A stretch of DNA of 20,036 nucleotides. Origin: CAZNQW01 sp964575225. Lineage in GTDB: Bacteria > Chloroflexota > Anaerolineae > JAAYZQ01. The translations under genes were made by a program, and so were the position numbers. The stretch lies in contig CAZNQW010000044.1 in NCBI GenBank assembly GCA_964575225.1, positions 1 through 20,036 of the forward strand. Reading direction: 5' to 3'. The notes under the pieces are model-generated. The model was not told the origin of the DNA and did not search any database. It saw only the letters and a program-made list of their open reading frames with translations. Positions 8,501-14,790 of the stretch are shown one piece after another (positions within the stretch are counted from its first letter, which is position 1; every line of letters begins with the position of its first letter).

Positions 8501-8641
8501 GCCCAGCCCGACGTCTACGAACGGTACCGGGACGCCCTCCGCAACGCGCCGCTGCTGCTGGTCGAAGGGCGGCTGCAGCGGGAGGGAAACGCCTTCAGCG
8601 TACTGGTGCTGCGCGCCTGGGGGTTGTCGCCGGTCGGATGA
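5552..8641 (+). CDS. dnaE2: Error-prone DNA polymerase III alpha subunit DnaE2
   Basis: A 1029-aa C-family polymerase of normal DnaE2 length. The N-terminal PHP domain starts ELHCHSYFSLLDGA (residues 7-20). The palm has PDIDLDF at 382-388 (Asp383 and Asp385 as catalytic metal ligands) and a third Asp539 in KIDLLSL. Further conserved blocks are LRPGPIQG, GVMVFQEQV and SGYGFCKSHAAAFA. A helix-hairpin-helix segment (about 838-866) and a C-terminal OB fold (about 945-1029) complete it. The enzyme would synthesise across lesions during the SOS response, recruited by ImuB. No good Shine-Dalgarno site precedes the ATG, so translation probably depends on coupling from the gene 12 bases upstream. I see no intrinsic terminator just after the stop. 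Confidence 0.97.
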   Translation: MDPGYVELHCHSYFSLLDGASSPEALVERAVALGYPALALTDRDGLYGAVRFWQAAGERGLKPITGAEVTLADGSPLTLLAESAQGYAHLCRLISAGQLAGQKGQPRLTWEALAEHSQGLIGLSGGRPGAVASALLRRDEEGARRAAARLREILPFWIEVQRPSLPTDARLTAALVELARWLGVGVVATNGVRYAERSGQRLHDLLSCIRQGVTLPEALAGGLLHPNSEQYLKSPQEMAALFADLPEALGNTVRIAERCDVRLDLKAQRLPAFPVPQGHTPNSYLRALCQAGLQRKFDPTTPQARAQLAHELAVIEGAGLVGYFLVVWDVVRFARERGIRCQGRGSAANSLVAYLLDITPVDPLRHHLLFERFLSEGTATMPDIDLDFAADRREEVIQYVYERYGEERVGMVCNVVTYRARSAVREAAKALAFPPDVVDRAAKGLDTRSAAQAAEALAAWAQSAPPQAEEGDLPWQVLAGLLREMDGVPRHLSIHVGGMLVTASPLVEVVPLERATMPGRMVVQWDKDSVEDAGLIKIDLLSLRTLGVVEEALGHIREQRGIDLDLDRLPLDDPAVYDLLRRADTVGCFQVESRGQMQMLVKLLPERFEDLIVEVALLRPGPIQGHMVHPYLRRRQGLEPVSYAHPALEPALAETLGVMVFQEQVIRVAMAVAGFGPAEADRLRRALSRNRGPEAMDALRQRFVSGAAVQGLDGETAAEIFRQLTAFSGYGFCKSHAAAFALVAYQTLYLKAHFPAEFYCALLNHQPMGFYPPEVLAGDARRHGVPILGPDLNRSEVACTLEKTPSAPAVRLGLRYVRGLGETGPARLVERRGERPFHSLTDLCRRTRLPRAVVENLVRAGALDGLGKARRDLLWELGTLVYREEGLALDLPVEPAELPALAPAERMAWEYELLGLAPGAQVMELYRDRLQAHGVLTSREVAQRRDGQRVRVAGWPVVRQRPPTAKGVVFLTLEDEEGLLNLVAQPDVYERYRDALRNAPLLLVEGRLQREGNAFSVLVLRAWGLSPVG

Positions 8642-8702
8642 GGTGTCCGCTATTCAAGGAGATGTTTGTCCCCTGCCACCACCGGGGCGTGAATCACGAA
8701 TA

Positions 8703-8827
8703 TGGGCCGTCAAGATTGTTTGTCGTCCATTTCTTCGCAGCCGCAGGCCACGAACGCTACCGCGTTGGGGTGCATGGCAGGTACGGAACACCCTGCCGAA
8801 AACCAAAATCAACCACGGAGGTGAATC
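8703..8827 (+). repeat. ssb leader repeat (copy 2)
   Basis: The 5' flank of the ssb fragment, homologous to 2322-2444. It contains a short hairpin, GGCAGG (8776-8781) with CCTGCC (8792-8797). The matching place in copy 1 can form a different short stem (ATGGC with GCCAT). With the following codons it is the downstream member of a ~177-base direct repeat about 6.38 kb from the first. Confidence 0.65.
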
Positions 8828-8939
8828 ATGTTCCACAGAATCACGATTGTCGGTTTCGTCGGCCAATCGCCCAGCATGCGCTACACCAAAGATGGTACAC
8901 CCGTCACCCACTTTTTCGTCGCCCCCCGCCAGTTCCTCA
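8828..8939 (+). pseudogene. ssb: ssb 5' fragment (first ~37 codons)
   Basis: ATG at 8828 with a good site (GGAGGTG) five bases upstream. The protein begins MFHRITIVGFVGQSPSMRYT and continues DGTPVTHFFVAPRQFL, the first strands of the OB fold of single-stranded DNA-binding protein. After Leu37 the frame runs on to 9037 with no SSB character. The remainder of an SSB (NGKNWELITWFRAMAWRKLA...) is found at 14798 onward, on the same strand and in the same frame, with the shared bases AGTxCCTCA at both edges. Most simply this is one ssb gene split by an insertion. Confidence 0.8.
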
Positions 8940-8979
8940 TAGCGTGTGTGGCCCGTGGGCAGCGCGCTGGCTGTGCGCT

Positions 8980-8998
8980 GGCTGCATGTCATGCAGCC
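8980..8998. promoter_or_regulatory. Perfect palindrome upstream of the LPVTG gene
   Basis: GGCTGCAT (8980-8987) and ATGCAGCC (8991-8998) form an 8-bp dyad with a 3-base centre. It covers the place where the -35 element for the -10 at 9013 would be, and no good -35 sequence is present, so this could be an activator or repressor site. The regulatory role is inference. Confidence 0.4.
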
Positions 8999-9012
8999 CT
9001 GGCCTGCCATCG

Positions 9013-9018
9013 TATAAT
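9013..9018 (+). promoter_or_regulatory. Likely -10 element for the LPVTG gene
   Basis: A perfect TATAAT lies 55 bases before the ATG at 9073; a second candidate, TATAGT, is at 9023-9028. No matching -35 hexamer is present 16-18 bases upstream. Confidence 0.5.
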
Positions 9019-9072
9019 TGGGTATAGTGGGCGGTGATTCGGATGCCCGAATCCTTGCGATGGAGGTTCACC

Positions 9073-9654
9073 ATGATACCAAGACGATTGACATGGTTAC
9101 GCCGGCTTGTGATCGTATCCCTTGTGGCTGCGGTGCTGCTTTTGCCAGCCGCCACCCTGGCCCAGGCGGCCGTCACTGTCCAGATTGAGCCCCTGACCGG
9201 GTCCGGCGTCAGAGGCACGGCCATCTTGACCACCGCCGGCGAAGGCACCAGCGTCGTGCTCGACGTCGAGGGCCTGGCACCGGGCGCGGAGGTTCGCGTC
9301 ACCATGCAGGCTGGCACCTGCGCCATGCCGAGTGCCAGTTTCGCCGAATTGCCCGGTCTGACCGCCGATGCCACGGGCAGGGCCGAGGCATCGGGATCGG
9401 TGCTCTTTCACAGCACCGAAAGCGTTGCCCTGACGACGATGGCCGACGGGCAGCACGTGATCCTGGTTCGCGATGGCGACCAGGTACTCGCCTGCGGCGT
9501 GATCCCTCCGCTGCCGTCTGATTCGGGAGCGTCGACACTGCCGGTGACGGGCGGCAGCTTCCCGGGGTTCGCGCCTGCCCTTGCCCTTTTCGGCATTGGC
9601 GCGCTCTCGCTGGGTCTGTTCCTGCAACGGCGCCGCCGGACCAGCGGCTGCTGA
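9073..9654 (+). CDS. Secreted LPxTG-type cell-surface protein, 193 aa
   Basis: The ATG at 9073 is preferred over the upstream GTG at 9034 because GGAGG (9062-9066) sits six bases before it and because it places the signal peptide at the N-terminus: RRLTWLRR followed by a hydrophobic stretch and a cut near AQA-AV (about residue 32). The mature part (about 33-150) is a small beta-rich domain with an EGLAPGAEVRV motif, two cysteines (C83, C141) and no recognised active site. The C-terminus is a complete sortase signal: LPVTG at 156-160, a hydrophobic segment (about 164-184) and RRRR (186-189). A sortase would anchor it to the cell envelope; none is encoded in the window. The terminator follows 55 bases after the stop. 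Confidence 0.88.
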   Translation: MIPRRLTWLRRLVIVSLVAAVLLLPAATLAQAAVTVQIEPLTGSGVRGTAILTTAGEGTSVVLDVEGLAPGAEVRVTMQAGTCAMPSASFAELPGLTADATGRAEASGSVLFHSTESVALTTMADGQHVILVRDGDQVLACGVIPPLPSDSGASTLPVTGGSFPGFAPALALFGIGALSLGLFLQRRRRTSGC

Positions 9655-9709
9655 GTGCGGATCGAGGGCTTAAAGTCCTGCCAGTTACCTGGAAAGCAGG
9701 CATCCACCC

Positions 9710-9738
9710 AAAAGGGCTCCTCACAGAGGGGCCCTTTT
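9710..9738. terminator. Bidirectional intrinsic terminator
   Basis: AAAAGGGCTCCTC (9710-9722) pairs with GAGGGGCCCTTTT (9726-9738): 13 bp with one G-U wobble and a 3-base loop, with T-rich ends on both strands. It lies between the convergent LPVTG gene and the VOC gene and can serve both. Confidence 0.9.
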
Positions 9739-9775
9739 GCATGTAGGGCGTGAGGGGGTCTCCGAGTCGAGGGAT

Positions 9776-10221
9776 TCAGGCTGACCACGACTGCAACTCG
9801 ATGACATTGCCTTCCGGGTCCGTGACGTAGCACCAGGTGATCTGGGCCCCGGTCGCAATCTGGGTGGTCACGACGTCGCCGACTGCTCTGCCCCCGCCCG
9901 CAGAACGGCCTGCCGGGTCGCGTTCACGTCGTCGACGGAAAAGGCAAGGTGGCCCAGGCCTGGCCGGTTCACGGCAGTCTGGCCCCGACTGGTCAGCATA
10001 TTGTAGGAAAAGATTTCCAACGTAGGGCCGTCGTCCCCGTAGCCGGGCAGGCGCAGGTGTACGCCGCGCAGGTGGGCGCCCGGCAGGCCTGTGCCCGCTT
10101 CCAGTTGTTCACCCCGCAGGTCTCGTTCCGGCGGAACGGGGATGCAACCAAAGATCTGTTGGTAGAAGCGGGCCAACGCCTGCCAATCCTTTGCGACGAG
10201 GTTGGTATGAACGTATTTCAT
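9776..10221 (-). pseudogene. VOC/glyoxalase-fold protein with a single-base frameshift
   Basis: The frame from the ATG at 10221 gives a normal vicinal-oxygen-chelate protein (MKYVHTNLVAKDWQALARFY..., then GLGHLAFSVDDV) but stops at 9868 after 117 aa. The other frame resumes at the same spot with GRAVGDVVTTQIATG and TDPEGNVIELQSW, ending at 9776. Adding one G to the run of five (9891-9895) restores a 148-aa protein. Expected metal ligands are His5, Glu69 and His91 before the shift and Glu142 after it, so the short product would lack the fourth ligand. The gene begins four bases after the GTPase gene on the same strand, suggesting co-transcription. Either a real loss of function or a homopolymer sequencing error. 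Substrate unknown. Confidence 0.85.
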
Positions 10222-10225
10222 AACA

Positions 10226-11509
10226 TTACCCGATTATCATCCCCTGCTGATTCTCCTTATCCGGACTTTTCTCATCAATGGACTGCGAAGCAGGACGCAG
10301 GTGGACGGGCAAATCCTTCAGGGCCTCGGCGACGCGCTGCCGTAACGTCCGCCGGTCAGGCTCTTTCTTGCCCAATCCCCGCAGTTGGTCCCGGAGGTAG
10401 GCGGCGATGTCAGTGGTGACCTTTTGCAGGCTCTCCCGCGTGGGCTTTTCCCCATGGCCGAACCACATCATCGCCCCGTAGCCCATGGCTACCGTCGTCG
10501 CGGCAGCGATGGCCGCGCTCAGAACCCATCCGGGCACGCCGGCCAATTTGGACAGTTGGTGATAGGCCGTGCGAGCGACAAATCCAACGCCAAAGGTGGC
10601 GATCAGTTCCTTGGCCCGGCCGATGGTGATTTGGTAGCCATAGATGCGGGCCACACTCAGCACCAATCCCGACTGGATAAAGAGCAGGGGAATCATGTCG
10701 GCAAAGGGCAGGGGGATCCAGCCCACCGCCGCTGCGCTGCCAGCCGCGGTGCCAATCCGTTGCCAGGCGAGCCGGGCGCGATACTCGGGTAACGCATCAG
10801 CAATCGCTTTCACCAGTTTCGGGTCCGCTTTGGCTACAGCCAGGATCACGCGCCCGACGTTTTCTCCTTCGGTGGCTACCATGCCAATGACCTCCGAGGG
10901 TCCCAGATCGAGGTTGTGGGCGGCAACGGCAAGGACCTGTTCCCGCTCCCCTTTGGGAATCAGATCCATCTTGTTGAGCACCACAACAAAGGGCTTTTCC
11001 AGCTTGAGCAGATCATCGAACATGGCCCGTTCCGATTGTTTGATGCCTCGGGTGGCCTCGAACATCACAACCAGGAAATCCGCACCCCTCGCTGCAGCGA
11101 AGGCGATCTGGCGCTCTTGCTCGCCCACAGCGCCTACTGCATCGGCGCCTGGAGTGTCGACTAGGACAAACAGGCCGGTGTTGGCTTCCTGGTTCTGCCG
11201 GGTTGTGCCTGGGATCGAGCTCACCTCTGCCTGATCTTGGTCACGGGCGATCAGTTGGTTGTACAACGTAGATTTACCCACATTGGCCGGCCCAACGATG
11301 GCGATCTTGCGCTCGTTGCCCAACACAGGCTCATAGTGCGCCAGGACCAGGGGAAGCAGTGTCTTCAGCACTCGAAGAGAAGGGCTGAGGCCCGCTATGA
11401 CATCGGCCAATTGCTTCCGCTGGTCCTCCGGAAGTGCTGCCCATATCTGTTCAAGTCGTCCCTGCACGGGATCGGGAAATTCGTCCAGGATTTGGTCGAT
11501 GGTTGTCAT
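10226..11509 (-). CDS. Era-like GTPase with DUF697-like membrane-associated tail
   Basis: A 427-aa protein. The ATG at 11509 is chosen (AAGGTG at 11515-11520, five bases upstream); the frame extends farther upstream to 11968 but that part is low-complexity and lacks protein character. G motifs: G1 GPANVGKST (73-81), G2 GTT (101-103), G3 DTPG (118-121), G4 NKMD (179-182). About residues 250-350 form a hydrophobic region, with GWIPLPFADMIPLL and a second stretch around AIAAATTVAMGYGAMMWF, resembling the DUF697 tail of YcjF-type GTPases. It probably acts at the membrane as a GTP-dependent switch; its partner is unknown. It is followed closely by the VOC gene. Confidence 0.88.
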   Translation of the reverse strand: MTTIDQILDEFPDPVQGRLEQIWAALPEDQRKQLADVIAGLSPSLRVLKTLLPLVLAHYEPVLGNERKIAIVGPANVGKSTLYNQLIARDQDQAEVSSIPGTTRQNQEANTGLFVLVDTPGADAVGAVGEQERQIAFAAARGADFLVVMFEATRGIKQSERAMFDDLLKLEKPFVVVLNKMDLIPKGEREQVLAVAAHNLDLGPSEVIGMVATEGENVGRVILAVAKADPKLVKAIADALPEYRARLAWQRIGTAAGSAAAVGWIPLPFADMIPLLFIQSGLVLSVARIYGYQITIGRAKELIATFGVGFVARTAYHQLSKLAGVPGWVLSAAIAAATTVAMGYGAMMWFGHGEKPTRESLQKVTTDIAAYLRDQLRGLGKKEPDRRTLRQRVAEALKDLPVHLRPASQSIDEKSPDKENQQGMIIG

Positions 11510-11704
11510 TGGATCACCTTCTGCCACTCGCTCAGATTCGTACCTTGTTGGGTTCCTTGCCCTCGATCTGCTGATCCGCCAAGCTGGGGAAGCGCACTTG
11601 ACCCTTGCGCATTGTATTCCGCCCTTGGTCGGGGCCCTTGTCCACGAGATCCACACCCCTCGGATTGGGCAAAACCTTGAGGTGTCTCTGTGATGAATGC
11701 AATC

Positions 11705-11732
11705 ATTATACCATGACCCTTTCAGAATACAA
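11705..11732 (-). promoter_or_regulatory. Promoter of the GTPase-VOC unit
   Basis: On the minus strand, TTGTAT (11732-11727) and a perfect TATAAT (11710-11705) are 16 bases apart, about 195 bases upstream of the GTPase start. This leaves a long 5' UTR in which I see no clear structured RNA. Confidence 0.5.
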
Positions 11733-11949
11733 GTGCATACGTCAAGGCTTGGGCATTTCCGGTGGAGATGGATGGGCGGGGAGTTTGGTCTTGGGCGGTC
11801 CTGCACGGACAGCCTTGGGGCACATGGGTAGATGCCGCCCCCTCCAGCCGCACCCGTGTCCCCTGCCCGGCGGCTGACTCGATCTTCGAGGCGCCTCTGA
11901 CCTCGACAGCCCATGAGATGGACGGATAATCCCTCCCAGCATACCTCTT
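11733..11949. other. Intergenic, no gene seen
   Basis: GC-rich spacer between the phosphatase stop and the GTPase promoter. It holds one short dyad, CAGCCG (about 11844-11849) with CGGCTG (about 11871-11876), which has no T-run and is not a convincing terminator. Open frames here have no protein-like composition. Confidence 0.4.
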
Positions 11950-12483
11950 TTAGCGGCCCACACCCCAATTCAAGACCATCTGCTCCTGCGAAGCAGTCTC
12001 GGGCGAGCGCCGGTATCCATCAGGCGTTCCTTTGCGCCGGCGAGCGATTTCGTCCAACGCTTCTTTCCCGGTCATGCCGTGGCGAGCCAGCCAACAACCT
12101 GCCACCGTTCCCGTGCGGCCGACTCCGCCCCAACAGTGGACATACACGATATGCCCGTTTTCCAACGCCTCGTCGATCGTGTCCAGGATCTGTCTCATTT
12201 CTTCCGCCGTCGGTGTGCCGAGGTCGCGAACCGGCATCCGTTGGTGGATCACCGTACGCTGGCGTACTACAGCCTCCTCGTCCAGGAACGGTGCGTATGG
12301 TCTGAGGTCACGCTCCTCCTCTTCGGTCAGGTCCACGAAAAAAGTGACACCGGCATCGACAATTCGACGCAGCTTGTGTCGCGCCTCCTCGTCCTCCCGT
12401 GCGCCGGGGTATTCGCCTGCGATCAGGCGCCTCTCCGACACCCAGTAGGAATCAGGAATTGGGCCATGATGTTCTGCGGTCAT
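11950..12483 (-). CDS. Dual-specificity-like protein tyrosine phosphatase, 177 aa
   Basis: A cysteine-based phosphatase with the signature VHCWGGVGRTGT: Cys117 is the nucleophile and Arg123 the phosphate-binding residue (HCX5R). The likely general acid is Asp87 in PVRDLGTPT. The following segment SPETASQEQMV (about 160-170) resembles the Q-loop of bacterial DSP-like phosphatases. No signal peptide, so it probably acts in the cytoplasm on phosphotyrosine, phosphoserine or a small phosphorylated metabolite. The ATG at 12483 has AAAGG and GGAG upstream. It lies on the same strand as the SUMF1 gene (207 bases upstream) and the GTPase, but the gaps are too long to claim one operon. Confidence 0.9.
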   Translation of the reverse strand: MTAEHHGPIPDSYWVSERRLIAGEYPGAREDEEARHKLRRIVDAGVTFFVDLTEEEERDLRPYAPFLDEEAVVRQRTVIHQRMPVRDLGTPTAEEMRQILDTIDEALENGHIVYVHCWGGVGRTGTVAGCWLARHGMTGKEALDEIARRRKGTPDGYRRSPETASQEQMVLNWGVGR

Positions 12484-12601
12484 CTTTTTCCTTTCTCCGA
12501 CGCCTGCTGGAATCTGACTTTTTCAGAATTGCTTTGATTGCCTGCCAAGGAACCATCTACCCATTGCCCAGGCGCAGGTCTGTCCGCAAAAAGACCCGTT
12601 C

Positions 12602-12617
12602 CTGGAACGTATTCCAG
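12602..12617. promoter_or_regulatory. Palindrome upstream of the phosphatase gene
   Basis: CTGGAA (12602-12607), a CGTA centre, then TTCCAG (12612-12617): a perfect 6-bp dyad about 120 bases before the phosphatase start. On the minus strand it is followed, nine bases later, by five Ts. It could be a weak terminator for the SUMF1 gene or an operator; neither is certain. Confidence 0.3.
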
Positions 12618-12648
12618 CGTAGCAGGTTTTTGCACGAGCACCTCTGCC

Positions 12649-12681
12649 AGACCAGACAGGGCTTCAAGACCTGTCTGGTCT
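12649..12681. repeat. 12-bp perfect inverted repeat just after the SUMF1 gene
   Basis: AGACCAGACAGG (12649-12660) and CCTGTCTGGTCT (12670-12681) are perfect inverted copies with a 9-base loop. It starts 8 bases after the SUMF1 stop on the minus strand. No T-run follows on either strand, so it is not a standard intrinsic terminator. In the Bordetella phage DGR a hairpin/cruciform just downstream of the variable region is needed for efficient target recognition; this hairpin is in the comparable place. Confidence 0.8.
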
Positions 12682-12689
12682 CTCACTTC

Positions 12690-14519
12690 TCACCCTCCTG
12701 GCGAAACTGCACAACGAAAGCCAAGGAAGTAGTAGGAATACGCAGGGTAGTAGCTGAGGCGGTAGGCGACGCGGGCATAGTCCCAATCGGCGTTCCAATT
12801 GCCCCCGCGCATCACCCTCCACGATCCATTCTCCGGTCCAGGCGGGTTGCTGACGGGCGAGCCGTCGTAGTAGTCGGAATCATACCAGTCGTTCACCCAC
12901 TCCCAGACATTGCCGGCCATGTCCAGCGCGCCATAGGGGCTCGCCCCGGTGGGGTAGCTGCCCACCTGGCTGGTGTCGCCCACGCACCAGGCTTGAGTGG
13001 AATCGAAGTAGTTCAGTCGCGAGCAGTCGGGCTCCTCGTTTCCCCAGGGGTACATGCGCGTGTCGGCGCTGCCCCGCGCCGCCTTTTCCCACTCGGCCTC
13101 AGTGGGCAGCCGCTTGCCGGCCCAGTTACAATAGTCGGTTGCGTTGGGCCAATGGACAAAGATGACCGGGTAGTCAGCATAAGCCAGGTCATCGTAATAG
13201 TGGTCGCGCGTGTAGGAAGAGTTGCTTTCTGGGGGGTAGCAGGCGCCGACTGCCACGCACTGGGCATACTGGGCGTTGGTCACCTCGTACTTGTCGATGT
13301 AGTAGGCGTCCAGGGTTACGGTGTGCAGGGGTAGCTCGTCGTTGTTGCAGTACTCGTTCCGATTGGACGCATCGCAGCCCATCTGGAACTCGCCGGCAGG
13401 GACAAAGACCATGTTGCCCATATGCGGACCCACAACCACAGTCGCATAGGCTACTTCTGTATTGCCCAAGTCGTCGAAAGCGGTCACTGTGATTGGAAAA
13501 GTGCCAGACAAAGTGAAAATGTGCGAGGCTGGAAACGTTTGATCATCGTCGGTACCATCGCCCCATTGCCAATTGATGCGGTTGATTGTCGAGCATGTCG
13601 AGGTTGCACTACCGCCAACCGTGACAGCCAGGTCAGTAATTTCGGGTGGATCAAGCGTCAGAGTAATCGGGCACGACACGCTTGGCATCGTCATAAAGCC
13701 CCACACCGGCCCTGTGGTGCTGGCCCCGTGGACGTCGGTGGCCACTATCTGCCAATAGTAATTGGTGGCGTGCGCCAACGTACCCGGATTGTAGGTTGTG
13801 CTGGCCTGAGCGTTGGAAAGAACCGTATCAGGTGTATCATCACTGGCCTCAAGGAACACGTCGTAGGTCACAGCATCACCATCTGGATCGCCGCCGATCC
13901 AGGACAAGCTTAAATCAATCGTCTGGTCCACGGCCCCATTCGCTGGTGAGGGGCTGGCTGGGACATTGGGTGGGCTGTTGATCTCAAAATCCTGGCTGAT
14001 GGCATCCGGGGGGACAGTCACGGTGAGCGATGCCGGGTGAAAGGACTGTCCGGCCTGCGAAGGGAGTAGCCAGTATGTGCCAGGGGCCAGGTCGCTGAAG
14101 GCATAGTCCCCATTGGCATCCGTGATGGCCGTGTACGTCGCCAAAGCTTGAACACCCCCTGGCCCTGTTCTGTCATCAGGGCGCAACCGTGCTGGCTCGT
14201 CCGTCAGGGCATCTCGCTGTGGCGTAGCTACCATTTCACCTTCGGCCTTGGTCAGGGCTTCCAAACTCGAGCTTGTCTCAAAAACGACCCCATGGTCAAA
14301 ACCGCGCACCACCAGCGGCAAGCACACTCGCCTTTTCTCCGCTTCAGGTATGGCGGTGATCGTCACCCCCTGGACCGGGCTACCCTCGCTGTCCGTCACC
14401 CGTCCAGAAATCGTGTAGCCGGTCGCTTCTTCGTTTGGCATCGCCGCATTGCCGGGTAGCGCAAGCGCCAGCAGAACGAATAGGGTCACATAGTGGAATG
14501 GCTGGTTGCGTGGGATCAT
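12690..14519 (-). CDS. Secreted multidomain protein with C-terminal SUMF1/FGE-fold domain, 609 aa
   Basis: ATG at 14519 with AAGAGG five bases upstream. Residues 1-26 are a signal peptide (hydrophobic 10-22, cut near NAA). Residues ~34-170 are a carboxypeptidase-regulatory/CNA-B-like beta domain (ISGRVTDSEGSPVQGVTI and AITDANGDYAFSDLAPGTY) interrupted by an insert with VCLPLVVRG. An FN3-like unit (~185-277) and a PKD-like unit (~280-365; WQWGDGT) follow. Residues 368-609 are a formylglycine-generating-enzyme/C-type-lectin-fold domain (MVFVPAGEFQMGC, KRLPTEAEWEKAARG, DMAGNVWEWVNDW, GFRC). The two cysteines that bind copper in true FGE are Ala575 and Ala581 here (NWNADWDYA), so it is probably a ligand-binding rather than catalytic domain. 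The last ~33 residues are Tyr-rich and resemble a DGR variable region. Confidence 0.92.
   Translation of the reverse strand: MIPRNQPFHYVTLFVLLALALPGNAAMPNEEATGYTISGRVTDSEGSPVQGVTITAIPEAEKRRVCLPLVVRGFDHGVVFETSSSLEALTKAEGEMVATPQRDALTDEPARLRPDDRTGPGGVQALATYTAITDANGDYAFSDLAPGTYWLLPSQAGQSFHPASLTVTVPPDAISQDFEINSPPNVPASPSPANGAVDQTIDLSLSWIGGDPDGDAVTYDVFLEASDDTPDTVLSNAQASTTYNPGTLAHATNYYWQIVATDVHGASTTGPVWGFMTMPSVSCPITLTLDPPEITDLAVTVGGSATSTCSTINRINWQWGDGTDDDQTFPASHIFTLSGTFPITVTAFDDLGNTEVAYATVVVGPHMGNMVFVPAGEFQMGCDASNRNEYCNNDELPLHTVTLDAYYIDKYEVTNAQYAQCVAVGACYPPESNSSYTRDHYYDDLAYADYPVIFVHWPNATDYCNWAGKRLPTEAEWEKAARGSADTRMYPWGNEEPDCSRLNYFDSTQAWCVGDTSQVGSYPTGASPYGALDMAGNVWEWVNDWYDSDYYDGSPVSNPPGPENGSWRVMRGGNWNADWDYARVAYRLSYYPAYSYYFLGFRCAVSPGG
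12711..12809 (-). other. Candidate DGR variable region in the SUMF1 gene
   Basis: It codes for residues 571-603, between the fixed anchors RGGNW and GFRC. Positions that are usually Asn (AAY codons) in a template repeat are here Ala, Asp, Tyr, Val, Leu, Ser and Phe, nearly all with codons ending in C or T; at least seven are Tyr. This is what adenine-directed mutagenesis of AAY codons would give. No template repeat or reverse transcriptase is in the window, so the call is inference. Confidence 0.4.
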
Positions 14520-14790
14520 TTTGGCCTCTTTTACGCTATCACAGCGGTGGGATCGCTTTGTAGGAATGGTTCGCCGGCTATGGAAACCACGGACCTCTGG
14601 AAAACGCTGACCACGGAAAGTTCAAAGAACTGCTCCGGGTGCAGGGGCACCCCTGTGTATCACCGTTGATTTTAGCACAGGTCTGACTTTCTGACAAATG
14701 GAATTGTCATCCCCTTGGTTGCATCAAGTATCCTGTTTCAGGGAGTCGGCGACGGAGCGGGTCGCTTCCTGCCCCCGAGAGTTGGAGAGA
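14520..14790. other. Intergenic region upstream of the SUMF1 gene
   Basis: No gene seen. It contains two overlapping alternative palindromes: GGGTGC (14637-14642) with GCACCC (14647-14652), and CAGGGG (14642-14647) with CCCCTG (14650-14655). A third short dyad, GACAA with TTGTC, is near 14693-14708. No convincing -35/-10 pair was found for the minus-strand gene. The segment next to 14790 abuts the ssb 3' fragment and shows no terminal inverted repeat matching 8940 onward. Confidence 0.4.

Noticed and set aside
11510..11968. N-terminal extension of the GTPase gene to 11968
   Set aside because: It runs across the promoter and lacks family similarity; the ATG at 11509 has a proper Shine-Dalgarno site and gives the normal GTPase N-terminus.
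12649..12681. Intrinsic terminator call for the hairpin after the SUMF1 gene
   Set aside because: No T-run on either strand; reported as an inverted repeat instead.
12480..12686. 68-codon minus-strand frame overlapping the phosphatase start by ATGA
   Set aside because: The overlap suggests coupling, but the frame spans the hairpin and palindrome, has no ribosome binding site that I can see and no recognisable domain; treated as noncoding.
8940..14790. A conventional transposon inserted in ssb
   Set aside because: No transposase, integrase or matching terminal inverted repeats were found at the two edges, only the short near-identical 9-mers.
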